26,000 nucleotides of DNA from Prorocentrum cordatum (GCA_963575745.1 CAUYUJ010015726.1:1613531-1639530), one strand, 5' to 3'; shown: positions 1-10,919, numbered from the stretch's first letter. A program made the numbers and translations. The notes: generated by a model from the letters alone, not told the origin.

Positions 1-1018
1 GCATGCGGCCTGTGCCGTTGGAGCCTTCGGTGGAGTTCCCTATGGAGCCACGAAGCGCTGTCCTGGGTGGCGATGACGCACGCGGCCGGTGCCAGTGGAG
101 CCTTCGGTGAAGCTCCCTGTGGGGCCACGAAGCGCTGTCCTGGGCGGCGTTGACGGATGCGGCCTGTGCCGCTGGAGCCTTCGGTGGAGCTCCCTGCGCG
201 GCCACGAAACGCCGTCCTGGGTGGCGTTGACGCATGCGGCCTGCGCCGCTGGAGCCTTCGGTGGAACCCCCAATGGGGCCGCGAAGCGCTGTCCTGGGTG
301 GCGTTGACGACGCATGCGGCCTCTGCCTCTGTAGCGTTCGGTGGAGCTCCCTATAGGGCTGCGAAGTGCTGCCCCAGGTGTCGTTGACGCATGCGGCCTG
401 TGCCGCTGGAGCCTTCGGTGGAGCTCCTTATGGGATCGCGCGGCGGTGCCCTGAACAGCGTTGACGCATGCGGCCTGTGCCATTGGAGCCTTCGGTGGAG
501 CTCCCCATGGGGGCACGAAGCGCTGTCCTGGGTGGCGTTGACGCATGCAGCCTGCGCCGCTGGGGCCTTCGGTGGAGCTCCCTATTGGGCCACGAGGCGC
601 CGTCCTGAGTGGCGTTGGCGCATGCGGCCTGTGCCGCTGAAGCCTGCGGTGGAACTCGCTATGGGGCCACGAAACGCCGTCCTAGGTGGCGCTGACGCAT
701 GCGGCATGCGCCGCTGGAGCCATCGGTGGGGCCACGAAGTGCTGTCCTGCGGCCTGTGCCACTGGAGCCTTCGGTGGAGCGCCCTGCGGGGCTTAAGCGC
801 TGTCCTGGGTGGCGTTGACGCATGCGGCCTGTGCCACTGGAGCCTTCGGTGGAGCTCCCTGTGGGGCCACGAAGCGCTGTCCTGGGTGGCGTTGACGCAT
901 GCCGCCCGTGCCGCTGGAGCCTTCGGTGGAGCTCGCTACGGGGCCACGGAACGGTGTCCTGGGCGGGGTTGACGCATGCGGCCTGTGCCACTGGAGCCTT
1001 CGGTGGAGCGCCCTGTGA
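1..1018 (+). repeat. 77-bp tandem repeat array, about 13 units
   Basis: Units begin with a GCATGCGGCC-like word. Starts fall near 1, 78, 155, 232, 312, 389, 466, 543, 620, 697, 820, 897 and 974, so the period is exactly 77 bp except for one 3-bp insertion (232 to 312) and one rearranged stretch (697 to 820), which holds two shortened units. Every unit contains GAGCCTTCGGTGGAG and most contain GGCCACGAAGCGCTGTCCTG. The array probably extends left of the window and ends abruptly inside a unit near 1018. Because 77 is not a multiple of three, the reading frame changes with each unit, so the open frames across it on both strands are not believable genes. Two inverted relatives lie at 24791-24913. 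Confidence 0.95.
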
Positions 1019-2823
1019 AATGGCAGATTTGATATCTTCATCCTCCAGGACGGCGGACAACTCGCGCGCCATTCCGTCCCCTTTTCTCTGTCGGCTGAAC
1101 CAATGCCGACTCGCCGTCTACTATTGGGGCGACTGGGAAACGAGAAAACAGGTACTCCAGGAGGGATGTGGATTGGTTCATCCGTTAGCGGTACATTCGT
1201 CCGACCATGGGCGTTCTCCATAGGAGCACGTGTAACTATCATTGACTGCAACCATCTGCGCATCTGATCCATCAATGAACCTTTCGGCTGGCAGCCAGTC
1301 ATTCGCCAGAGAGACACGATTCCCGGCAAAGGTGGGATTAAATGGCGATGGTGAAATATGGGCCTCCTCCTTCATGATGGGTCTATCGTATGGACTTCTT
1401 ATTGACCAACAATCCATTAAGCTGATACGTAATAGTGAGAGAGTGCGAAGGAGAGCGCGACGACGAGACAATCCAGCTCCCCTTTACCTTTGCGCGCAAG
1501 ATGCACGCTATCCTCGGCTCGGTCCTCGAACCAGTCCTTCGCAGCTACGGGCAGCGTCGGCGGCGGGGCGGCGGCGAGCACAGGGAGCGAGCAAGGAGAG
1601 AGAGTATTCGCAACTCTCCTCCCTGTGGCTGCTTCTCCTTTCCGCCGTCGTCGTCGTCTTCGTCCTTCTCCTTGTTCATCCGTCTTTCTTAGAAAAGAGC
1701 TCCGCTTCGGCGTTCCACCGGACGTGTCGGTAGAGCGGACAAGGCGTTTTGACCGATACCTTCGCAGCTTATGGCCCTAAACCCAAACATGTGAATCATT
1801 ACGCTAGTGGAAAGCGGATTGTTTTCACATGTTGCTCTCGTTTCAGTGTCGAGCAAAGTCACCGTTTACTCCAACATCGAATCACTTCACGGATGGAAAT
1901 GAGAAGGTTTCAAAAAGTGCGTCTCGCCCGAATTTCGCCCATGATCGCCTTCAACGTTCTACTGTTACTGGGCGCGGGCGAGCTCGTTCTCAAACCTGGA
2001 GCTCGCCACGAGGCCACGCACATTGCAGAATTCATCCGACAGCTAGAGGGATGGGGGTGAGGTGATTTTTTAGTTGCTCCTCTTGTCGCACCGTCGCGCG
2101 CATTCGCATTGAACTGTACAATGGTTCAAAAGATGCAGGGCGGTCACTTTTCAGAAGGGGGCCTTCGCTGGAGACTCCTCCGTAGCACCAGCAAATGAAT
2201 CGTGCAACCGTTGCACGGACGGAGATAATACCATGTTCCAAATGGGGTGTTCGCTTGCGGCCTTCTCACAATCCGTCTCTAGAGCTCCGTCATATGTATT
2301 ACTCGCTGTACGGTGAAGGTTTTCAAAGAGGATACTGTTGCTAGGGGGCGCGGAGGCTCGACTCGGCAAAGTTCCTTCACGTTGTAAAAGAATGATCGAG
2401 ACCCATCGACCACGGGGCTTTGCCCCATCACGACTTAAGGGATTCTCCTGGACCCTGAGATGCACGGAAGTCCGAGGGCCCCGCCTGTCAGCAGACATTC
2501 CTTCTATACTGTCTCCTCCGCGGTACTTTCGGGGGTGGCAGGAGGTTCCCTTTCAACGCCGGGCTCTCGCGGGACACTCCCTTGACCTTGATGGCTGTGC
2601 TCTCGACCGTTTCTTCTACGGAACTACTTAAAGCAGTGGGCGGCGCTTCCTGTTCAAAGCGGGGTTCTCGTTTGAGAAGCCAACCCATGAAGCGCTCGTC
2701 GGTCAAAGGGCGCCTTGCGCGGCGAAAATATACGTTTGTGCGGACGGATGACCGGGGGATTCGAGACGGTAGGGCGTGTTGCAGCATTGGTGATTATTTT
2801 GGACTCATGCTGGCCATCATCGT
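1019..2823. other. Unassigned sequence, no recognisable gene
   Basis: This stretch is non-repetitive at the scale I can see and has a more balanced base composition than its neighbours. Short open frames exist on both strands, for example 1242-1733 on the plus strand and 1178-1471 on the minus strand. None shows a domain, a repeat or a motif I recognise, and overlapping frames on both strands are of similar length, as expected by chance in GC-rich DNA. A decayed element or intergenic DNA is the simplest reading. Confidence 0.6.
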
Positions 2824-2945
2824 GCTCCTCCTTCTCCCTTCTCCACTTCCTCCTCTTCTTCCTCCTCTGCACTTTTCCATATTCCCTCCCCCCTCCTCTC
2901 GGCCAACACACCCTCCCCCCCCCAACTCTCACCCCCTCCTCTCTG
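2824..2945 (+). repeat. Pyrimidine-rich CTC/CCT tract (degenerate)
   Basis: The plus strand is almost entirely C and T here, with repeated CTCCTTCTCC and CCTCCTCTTCC words, and it reads as a decayed CCT/CTT microsatellite. It is followed after about 20 bp by the 30-bp motif at 2964-2993, which also follows the much purer CCT tract at 5454-5584. Confidence 0.75.
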
Positions 2946-2963
2946 GAGGCCGCGTCGGACCGA

Positions 2964-2993
2964 TGGGGTCGGAGGATCACGCCGCATCGCCGA
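2964..2993 (+). repeat. 30-bp motif shared with 5585-5614 (copy 1)
   Basis: The motif starts TGGGGTCGGAGGA and ends CGCCGCATCGCCGA. It matches 5585-5614 at 28 of 30 positions. In both places it lies directly downstream of a CCT-type pyrimidine tract, which suggests that tract and motif are parts of one dispersed repeat. Confidence 0.8.
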
Positions 2994-3468
2994 AACATCG
3001 GCAGCGTCGACGTGGAAAACACAAGGGGTCCAGATCGAACCGCACCGCCAATGCATCGGCGATTTCGGCGCCATCCCCAGGCCTCGTGCGCTTTGGCCCC
3101 ATTTGGTCGGTTTGGGTTCTCTCCTCCCCCCCCCCCCGGCGGAAAAGTTTTGACGTCCGACCGGGGTACCTGCCGCCGTTCGAGCCGAGGATGGCAGGCG
3201 GCGGCCGTCGACGGCGGGCCGCAAAAGGGACTTGGGGGGAACGCATGGTCCAAGCGGGGGGGGGAAGGAACAGCGGCCACTGGCCGCGCAAGTAGGGGCG
3301 CGGGAAGGGCCCAGGATACGGGACAGGAGGGGGTCAGAGATGCATTTCTGTCAGCGCCCCCAGAACTTGTTGCCTGGGCTGGCTGGCTTCAAGATCCGCT
3401 CAATTCTACGCAGCAAATGGCTCCTCCCAGACTAGGCGCGCGGAGGGGAAAAAGAGGGGGAAGAGGCA
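2994..3468. other. Unassigned GC-rich sequence with homopolymer runs
   Basis: No gene is recognisable. A 12-base C run lies at 3126-3137 and a shorter G run near 3258-3266. Long open frames cross the region on both strands (for example 2715-4127 on the plus strand), but their translations are low-complexity Arg, Pro, Gly and Ala typical of GC-rich non-coding DNA. Confidence 0.55.
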
Positions 3469-3514
3469 GGAGGAGGCAGGAGGAGGAGGAGGAGGAGGAG
3501 GAGGAGGAGGAGGG
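3469..3514 (+). repeat. (AGG)n microsatellite
   Basis: This is a near-perfect run of AGG triplets after two GCAGGAG-type imperfect units. In one frame it would encode poly-glutamate, and in the opposite strand poly-proline or poly-serine. I regard it as a simple repeat rather than a coding tract. Confidence 0.95.
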
Positions 3515-5453
3515 AGAAGAAAAGAACCCGCGCCCCGGAAGGAGTCAAGCACCCCACCGACCAAGCAGCGCCGGCGGCCCGTGGCGCCCACGGGGGCTCT
3601 CCCTACCTCAGACCCGTCGCAGGACCGCTCACCGCTGCCTCGCCGCCGCCTTCGCCGCCGCCCTCGCAGCCGTCGCTCGCCGTCGCCCGCCACCGCTCGC
3701 GCTGCCCCCCCCGTCCTGTTTTGCTTTTCTCGCTCCGCCCCGCTGTGGCGCATCCGGGGGAGTGGGGCGGCGGCGGCGCCAGCTGGACCTGGGCGCCCCC
3801 GTCGCGAGGAACTGCTGCCGCCCCCCCGGGGGCCGCGCTGTAAGTGGCCGCTGCGGAGGGGCGGAGGAAGCTCGGGGCCGTGCAACAGGGCGGGGAGGGG
3901 CAGGCCTTGAGAGAGGGGCTGATGCCGGGAGAGGGGGAAGGGAAGGAGGGAGGTGGTCAGGGGAAGGAGTGGGCGGAGGGGGGATGGAGGAAGAAAAGCG
4001 GGGGAGTAACGACACGAACATGATGACACGGTGGAGGAGGGGGCGGAGGACGAGGAGGGAGATCCGTGCCTCTCCTCATTGGCAGCCCCGATGGGTGGCG
4101 CTGCCGACCTTTTCGGTCGACTGGTAAGACAGGGGCAGCTCGGAGGATGGCAGAGGAGAATTTGCCGTGCGTGTCATCATCCTTCTTGACCTCATCCTGC
4201 TCCTCCCCACTCTCCTCCTTCTCTTCGCCCTCTCCCGCGTCCTCCTCGTCCTGGTCCTCGTCCTCATGCTGTTCCTCCCCTGGTGGTCTCACAGGGGGGC
4301 CTCGCGAAGTCTGCAAGGGCCTCCACGAGAGGATCCCCATCTCCTCGACTTCCGAGCGGAGACCTCTGAGGAGGCCCCCCTGCATGCACCGCCCACCCCC
4401 CGAGCGGAGGCCTCCCGGGAGGCCCCCCCGCCCGGAGGCCCCGGGAGCTCTCCACAGACCTCCCCTGCCCCCGTCCGCACTGCCCCCATGCCGCTGCCGC
4501 ACGCTTGCGGCCGCACGCGGGCCTGCCCCGCGGGCTCACTCCTCGAGGGGGCGGCCCGGCGCACGGCTGGCGTCCGCGCAGCGGTCAGGCCTGGCGGCGG
4601 CGGTCGCTGGCGGCGCACACGGATGGGGGGGAGGGGGGCGGCGGCGCCACGCGGGGGCCTTTCTGAGAGGGCGGGGGGGGGGCTTCTTCCTTTCCCTTTC
4701 CCTCCCCTTCTTCTCAAGGGCGGGGGCCTTCCTGTCAGGAGGCCAGAGGGGCCAGAGGGCTTCCTGGCAGGAGGCTTGGCCAGGAGGGCTTCCAGGGGGC
4801 CGCCCGCGCTCTCAGAACCCCCCCCCCCCGCCGCCTCTTCAGGACGGCACCCTCCTCGGCTACACGCAGGAGCGACCCTGGGCAAGAGCGGCCTCTCGTG
4901 CGCAGCTCACCGATCGCTGCATGCGGTGCGACAGTGGCGGCCGGTGCGCTCGGGCTGGACCCTGCCGCGCCCCCCCCAGAAGAGCCGCGCACCAGAGGGC
5001 ACCCCGGCAAAGGGTCACTCTCCCGGACATGCGACACCTTGACTTGTCCAATACAGTCGAGGCATTGACCTAAGGAACCCTAAATAAGGAACGAGGCCCC
5101 CTTTCCCATAAGTTCAACCTCGAGTTCCTGTGGAAAGCCTCAGGAAAACCCGAGGCAAACTCTGAAACAATCAAGGAACACCGAGCCCCTCCCCAACGAA
5201 AAGGGCTCCTTCTTCAAGACCCCTACTGTACAGGCTCCTCAGAAGTTCCGGCCATTCCCCCCGGGGCCTGCGTCTCATCCCGCGTCGCTCTTTGCGGGGT
5301 CCCGTGGCCCGGCGAGGGCCCCCGTAGAGGCCGAACGCGGCCAGCAACCGTCCGTCCTGAGTGCGTCCCGAGGCGACATGTCTGGACCTGCGTGCAGCCT
5401 CTGCGCGGCCGAGGCCGTGAGCCCGGGCCGAGCCCGCGTCGCCCACGAAGAGT
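3515..5453. other. Very GC-rich unassigned region
   Basis: The region carries CGCCGC-type words (3630-3710), a 10-base G run near 4673-4682 and a C run near 4817-4829. A short local duplication starts CCGAGCGGAG near 4350 and again near 4408. Several overlapping frames exceed 150 codons on both strands, which is expected when stop codons are rare. None shows a domain, so I do not call a gene. The last 400 bases (about 5050-5210) are more balanced and also featureless. Confidence 0.55.
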
Positions 5454-5584
5454 TCCTCCTCCTCCTCCTCCTCCTCCTCCTCCTCCTCCTCCTCCTCCTC
5501 CCCCTCCTCCTCCTCCTCCTCCTCCTCCTCCTCCTCCTCCTCCTCCTCCTCCTCCTCCTCCTCCTCCTCCTCCTCCTCCTCCTC
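5454..5584 (+). repeat. (CCT)n microsatellite, about 130 bp
   Basis: This is an almost uninterrupted CCT/CTC triplet run with one CCCCTC interruption near 5500. It faces a (GGA)n run 124 bp downstream, so the pair forms a long imperfect inverted repeat. Pure polypurine-polypyrimidine tracts of this length can adopt triplex (H-DNA) form; that is general knowledge, not shown here. Confidence 0.97.
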
Positions 5585-5614
5585 TGGGGTCGGAGGACCG
5601 CGCCGCATCGCCGA
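5585..5614 (+). repeat. 30-bp motif shared with 2964-2993 (copy 2)
   Basis: This copy differs from 2964-2993 at two positions and abuts the end of the CCT tract directly. See the first copy for the motif boundaries. Confidence 0.8.
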
Positions 5615-5707
5615 TGCGGCTCGAGGCAGGCCTCCGTCCAGGAGGCCTCCTTCCCGGTGGCCGCGCCGTGGCCCAGGGCCGCCTCGGCGGTTGGCCGCCG
5701 CGGCCTC

Positions 5708-5823
5708 AGGAGGAGGAGGAGGAGGAGGAGGAGGAGGAGGAGGAGGAGGAGGAGGAGAAGGAGGAGGAGGAGGAGGAGGAGGAGGAGGAGGAGGAGGAGG
5801 AGGGGGAGGAGGGGGAGGAGGAT
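5708..5823 (+). repeat. (GGA)n microsatellite, about 115 bp
   Basis: This is a GGA/GAG triplet run with one AAG interruption near 5758 and a GGGGGAGGAGGGGGAGG-type end. It is the complement of the CCT tract at 5454-5584. The poly-Glu, poly-Gly and poly-Arg frames across it are simple-repeat products. Confidence 0.97.
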
Positions 5824-7439
5824 CTGCTCGGACCCCGCCTGGGAGACCCAGACAGGCGGGGAGGGAGGGCCCAGGCTTCCAGGCGTTCCGAACCAGACCG
5901 CGGCGGCAGGGCCTGCGTGGGCCCATGCGGGTCTCTGGAGGCCCGTGCTGGGCCCGTGTGCGAACGGACGGCCCAGGATGGCAAGCTGGTCCCAGGGATG
6001 GGGCCGCTGAGGCTCCGGGCCCCACGTCATGCAGAAAGCATGACGTCGGAGGTCTGGGTGGAAAAAGGAAAAGACCACCTCCCTTTTCGCCCTCCTCCTT
6101 CTCCTCGCCCGCCTACCCCTTCTCCTGTCTCCTGCCTCATCCTCCTCCTCATCATCATCATGATCACCCTCGCCTTCCTTCCTTTCCTTCCTTTCTCGTC
6201 GGGGGAGGTTGAGTTGGGGTGCGACGGCGGGCGCGCTGGGCCAGATCGTTCAGGCCTCTCCCAGATCGTGATGATGACTCTCGGTTGAGATAGCTGGGCC
6301 TCGACGCACTCCCAGAGCGAGATGGCATGTAAGCCCGATCGCCCGTCGCACATGTCTTGGACAAGAACAGCCTTCATGTTGTGCATGGTCTGTGGAAGCT
6401 GGGCCATGGCTCGTCCTAATCGTTTGAAAGACGCCCGATATTGGGTTACAGAGTCCCCAATATGGCTTGGAAAGACATGCATGAATTTATCAACGGGCCA
6501 TGCGCTGGCCCACACACACACACACATGTCACGCGCGGAAGAAGGAACCGACAACATGTGTCTGCACGAATTGCAATGGGTAAGCTGCGAGCCGTTGGTA
6601 CATGTTGGGGCAAGGGCATCAAAAACATAAGTTGCAGGGTGCTCTATGTATGGGTAACGGCCTCCATCAGCATTGCGGAGACGACGCGGCTCGTGTGTCC
6701 GAAACGTCCCGTCGCAGGGCCAACCATATGATGTATGCTGCGAACACCCTTCCCCAACGAAGCTGTCACGCCTGATCGGGGTCTCGGGGGCATGTGCCAG
6801 ACGCCTGTCACGCTCGTACTGTTAGCTCGTGTCCAGGTCACAGAAGCTGCCATGCGCGCCGCCTCATGCAATTCTGGTTGTCTGTACTCCCCTCGGTTTG
6901 CACACTGGCTTGCAGTGGATCAAATATATCCTCCCTTTTTTCCGCCTGCTTCTCGTCTTCTTGAAACTCTGCCAGGAGCGTCTTGCACGAGAAAGCGACT
7001 GAAACTTGAGCGACAAACGCAACAACAGTTTCAACTCCAGCTTGGCATGACTCTGCTGCTATACGAATGACGCGCTGACATTACTCGATCCTGCTCACCC
7101 AGTCGCATCGCGATCTTCTAAGCCCCTCCGTCGACGAATGAGCCAAATGTAGCGACGAGAAAAATATAAAAGGCAAACGAGACAGAGTAACATAACACTT
7201 CTGAACACGTATACAGCGCATCGAAAGCCCAACTCCATCCTAGCAAATCGAAGCGTGACACTGAAGGACGTACAAGTATAAGTGGTGCAAACAGAAGGCG
7301 GCCATGACGTTGGGCGTGAGCGTGCAGGGGCTCCCTAACACGCGATACGCTGTTATCCAAGTGTCGCAAAGCACCACGTTACACATCATCATCCACATTC
7401 TCTGCAGTGGAAGTGCTACATCGCGTAGACGAACACCCG
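5824..7439. other. Unassigned sequence with short simple repeats
   Basis: A CCT/CAT-rich and TTCC-rich stretch lies at about 6135-6200 and a short (CA)n run at about 6509-6527. A minus-strand open frame at 6027-6557 (176 codons) has an N-terminal two-thirds of ordinary composition, with Met, Gln, Val and aromatic residues, unlike the low-complexity frames around it. I recognise no domain in it, and its C-terminal third runs into simple-repeat sequence. It could be a decayed exon or chance. The rest to 7439 has only short frames; part may belong to the 3' untranslated end of the retroelement relic that begins at 7440. Confidence 0.45.
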
Positions 7440-7442
7440 ATC

Positions 7443-7739
7443 TTAACTGATCCGATGCTCGGATCTCCGACAAAGCGGCCCGCGATTATATCCCAGACAT
7501 GGATTAAGATAACACTCCGTCGCAGGTGTCCGCTCATGTCTGCCACTGATAAGATGTTGACTAGTGCCTCGCAAATGCATGGATGTGCTGTCTCTGCGCG
7601 CATACGTGCCGACCTTGATCACTTTGATGTTCCCCCGCCGTACCTTCTGCTGTGACCAAACTTGGCTGACTTCGATGTGTCTAACCTTTCCCAACCCGCG
7701 CCTGCTTGCAAGGACACTTATCGCCCTTGCATCACTCAA
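7443..7739 (-). pseudogene. RNase H C-terminal part of the copia relic
   Basis: The minus-strand frame contains RRGLGKVRHIEV followed by a Gln-rich stretch and IKVIKVGT. This is the conserved end of Ty1/copia RNase H, where 'GLGKxRHxxxxxLWxQ...V..GxIxxxKV' precedes the 'NxADxLTK' tail. A later SGRHERTP resembles the 'GRHELAP' found near the C-terminus of dinoflagellate copia proteins. The 'ADxLTK' box is disrupted. The aspartate of SDAR (normally WxDSxAA) is present. This is the best-preserved piece of the element and fixes its strand. Confidence 0.88.
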
Positions 7740-7836
7740 CGCCCAAATGCCGCAATCAATATCGAAACCCTTTAAGAAGAACTTGTCGCCCTAACGCTAC
7801 TGAGGCACCTTTAGCCGTCCAAGAATACCCCGCGTC

Positions 7837-8193
7837 TCAAAGATAAAGTGCCAATGCGCTCCTGGCCGAACTCCACGGTTTCATCAACTGTGATCCTCGC
7901 ACAACTGTGCTTCTACTGGTTGATTTGTCAATATGTTTGCATTCGCCATGGCGGCGTCTTCCCGCGCGGTTAACTCCCAAGGGCGTTCTTGGTACAAATA
8001 CTGATGCCCACACCTGTTTGTGGTTCTTGAAGTACTTGCCCAATGCTGTAAAACTGCCCCATGCCCCTCGGATTGGGGCAGACATAGGACGCGCGAGCTC
8101 CGTGACTGAGGACTGCATATCCGAACAATCCCGTGCTAGGTGGTTCGCCCTGGCCACCAAAGGTTGGCATTTCCTTGCTTCATGGCTTAGCAA
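7837..8193 (-). pseudogene. RT thumb and RNase H N-terminal part of the copia relic
   Basis: The frame reads ARANHLARDCSDMQSSVTEL, then MSAPIRGAW, LGKYFKNH, IDKSTSR, VVRGSQLMKPWSSA. This aligns by eye with the copia pattern 'NYLAxDRxDLQxAxKEL...MSxPTxxxWxxLKRLxRYL...RKSTSGGxxMxGxHLIKxWSxTQ'. The usual YSDSDWAG catalytic segment before KSTS is replaced by unrelated residues, so the first RNase H aspartates are lost. It joins the preceding RT fragment only through a frameshift. Confidence 0.85.
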
Positions 8194-8200
8194 ACGCTCT

Positions 8201-8890
8201 TCACCTTCTTTTTATCACGGCTGCTTCTCGCAAGGCACCTCGCATCTCACTTTGCACTGCTCTAGGCCAAATCCTTGGACAAAAAAATTCAGCGCGCCTT
8301 TGATCCGCCTCGCGCCGCGCCGTATCCGGGCTCCATTCCACAAATCGGTGCACTGTTCTGATTGGCTTCAAATATTTTGATCCTGGTCCAGGCCTGCCCT
8401 GGATTGAAGCTTCGAAATTAACTATAGCTCCCCCCATCGAACCAATCAATATCAACGCCGCTGCCCAATGAAATCGCCCCAGAGCACTGTTGGCCAGGTT
8501 CGTCTTGTCTCGCGTTGAAATTCATGTGGCGACGCTTTCCCGTTGTCAAAGCCAATATCGCGCGCAAGATCCACGCAGCCATCTCCCCAGTTGCTGGCTG
8601 CGCCCCGAGTGCCGCGCGTTGACTTTCAATATTCCACGCGTTTCCAGTTCGCGATCTTCTTTGGGTCATATGATGAAAATGTTTTGTTGCTTCGGCGCAG
8701 TCACGGCGCGCCCACTTAACGCCTGGAACAACGGCGAGGGTCGGCACTGAAGATTGGCCTCGTCGCCCTTGTTGGCGTCGGTCCACCTTGTGCCGATGTG
8801 GACTTTAGTTCCTCCTCCGTTACTTTCTCATAGATCTCGCGCTTCCAAACTTGCTCCATCTCCGCCCCCCGAGCTTTAAACGTGAGCTCT
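8201..8890 (-). pseudogene. Reverse transcriptase relic (fragments)
   Basis: Four fragments appear in order on the minus strand. EMEQVWKREIYEKV (about 8860-8815) fits the start of the RT region. GTRWTDANKGDE (about 8795-8755, another frame) matches the conserved 'GTRWVDxNKGD' box. DIGFDNGKASPHEF (about 8560-8515) matches 'GFxxGKASPCxF', and is followed by VLWGDFIG where the catalytic 'VHGDDF' should be, so one of the two catalytic aspartates is gone. EWSPDTARREADQRRAE (about 8340-8290) matches the 'RWTPxGIxYEADPRHAE' segment before the thumb. Frameshifts and stops separate the pieces. The palm segment between the NKGD and GKASP boxes is largely missing, so an internal deletion is likely. Confidence 0.85.
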
Positions 8891-10919
8891 GGGCCAATAT
8901 CACTCCTTAGTGTCGCCCCACGTCAGTGCTTCTACCATCTTCGAGACGAACCGCGCGCGCGCCCTCCCGGGCAACGGGCGGCGCTTCAGCAACGCCCCCG
9001 CATGCCCCGCGCATCCCTCAAATTTGCAACCAGCGCTGGCATCGGCGCGCTCCGCGAATCCACCGATGCGGCTGGATGTCCCAGGTTGACTGCCAGGCGA
9101 ATCCGGCGGCGACATTGCGCGTTCCTTCTCTGAACTCACCCCCTCGCTCCTCTCTTAATCTCACTGGACCTCCTGCGCCCGAGCACTTGGCCAAGGTCCA
9201 CGTCCTGGGTGGCCGCGCGCAGACGTGGGCCCCATGTTGGCCCTGCGCCACCTGGAAACACTCGGCGAGACGTGCCGCTGACTTTCTTCATCCAAGCGAA
9301 CGCAGGCCCATCTCCACTCTCATTCCGTTCGCGCCCGATGCCATTATTTTCCCTGCTTTCGTCAGGTTCACTCCCGTTGACTTCCGGGTTGCAAGCGCTG
9401 AGAGAACATTTCAATCGGTCATCGGCAGTCATCTGGCCAACCCGACCTTCGCGCGTGGCTCGACAGCATCGGCCCAAATATGCCTCTGATCTCCTTGTCC
9501 TGTCTCTCGACCTTGGCACTTCGCGCCGGGGGCCCTTCCGACGCGGGGGGCGCCGGCCCGGGGCTGCGAGGGTTTCTTTGCAAGCAGCCCCTCATTCCGC
9601 GGCCTGCTTTAGTTCGTGGAAGCGCGGGTCGCCACCACATAACCGCGCGCCTTCGCGCTATGACGCGCCCCGCGCCAGCGACGCGGCCCAGCTCGAGGCC
9701 CCCCGCAGGTGTTCAAAGAGAAACTATAAACCGCGATTGTTTCAATGAGTTTCACATTTTTCCGACGCAAATTTGAAGCGCCCAGCCCCGTTGTCCATCG
9801 TGTCCGTCGCCTTTTCGAGACCCACTCGCTTCGAGCTGAATGCCTGGGGCCTGCTGCAGGCTGCGCGCGTCTGACTTGCGATCATCAGTAGGGCTGGCGT
9901 GCCCCTGGTGATTCCATTCGATCTTGTTTGCGCCATCGCTCGCGCATCGCCCAGTCCATGGCTAAGCCTGGCATCGGCCCCATCTTTCCGCCATGCCGGC
10001 GACTCGTACTAGAGAGCGGCCCAGAGAGACACGTGACTGCATACTGTGCTGGCCTTCGCCGCATAACCTTACTGCCCCCCAACTTCATTGACGTGTTGGA
10101 TGACATCCGAATCGGCACTGAGTATCTACTCCACTGCGTCGGTGTCAAAACCCATCATGAATAACCCGGCGCGTACCTCATCGGCGTTCATAGCATCTCG
10201 TTATGCGCCCACCTGCTCGGGGCTGTTTTCTTCCATGTTCTCGTCGCCGGACTCTCTACCTCCTCCGACCTCAGGACTCGCAATGCATCTCCTCGTTATC
10301 GTCTTAATCCTTTTTAGCTTCTTTGGCCCCCTCGTCGTCTCCAGGGCCCTCTGCCTCCTCTTCTGCAGCCGCTGACCTCAGCGGAATCACGTCGGCCAGG
10401 CGCCCGTCGTCGCCGTCGCCGCCAGAGGCGACGCGGAACTCGGCCCACCCCGTCCAAGGGCCTTGCAACTTCCTCTCCATTGCATCTCCGCAACCGTCGG
10501 TCAAATCCTCCAGCGGGCAAATTTCCTAGATAAGTTACACGGGTTTGCCTCTCAATGCTCGGTCGCATGGGAACTCTCACTCCCGCGTCTCTCCGCGCGC
10601 GCGTGCGCCATGGTGTCGCTCTGTCTCGGCTGGCGGACCGGTTTTAGAATGCCCTTTTGAGTATAGATGGATCCTTCCTACGCTTGTCCGGTCCAGGGCT
10701 GTCGGGCTCCGTCTTCATTCGGGCTGCCGCGGACCCCCCCTGAATGTTCGCGTCGCCGCGCCTTCTCAGACGCTCGATAAATCTCCCGCGACATCGCAGG
10801 CGGCACGGTTCATTGGCGACGCCCCCCCCGGAGATCGCCCGCGACGCCGAAACGCCCTGGCGCGGCCCCCGTCGTCGCGCGCCCTGGCGTCTCCGGGGGC
10901 GCGCCACCAGTCACCAGCT
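8891..10919 (-). pseudogene. Integrase-to-RT linker of the copia relic
   Basis: Dinoflagellate copia proteins have a long, poorly conserved linker between integrase and RT that often contains a 'GxTxGCxGC...C/HxxxCRxRI' element. Near 8900-9030 the minus strand reads CKFEGCAGHA and, about 12 residues later, RARFVSKMVEAL, which fits that element loosely. A second frame at about 9060-9100 reads AVNLGHPA. The remaining 1.8 kb gives only short frames in shifting phases, with acidic and Arg-rich patches around 10300-10500, and I cannot identify more. A separate inserted fragment in this stretch cannot be excluded. Confidence 0.5.

Noticed and set aside
2715-4127. 470-residue plus-strand protein
   Set aside because: It is an Arg/Pro/Gly low-complexity frame through GC-rich DNA and an AGG microsatellite, with overlapping long frames on the opposite strand.
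5171-6288. Glu-, Arg-, Leu- and Pro-rich proteins of 200-300 residues on both strands
   Set aside because: Their bodies are translations of the CCT and GGA microsatellites, and flanking residues show no domain.
9040-9105. GAG-pre-integrase zinc region (AVNLGHPA on the minus strand)
   Set aside because: In this element that domain should lie before the integrase core, but this spot lies after it and just before RT. A GC-x-GC linker reading in another frame fits the position better.
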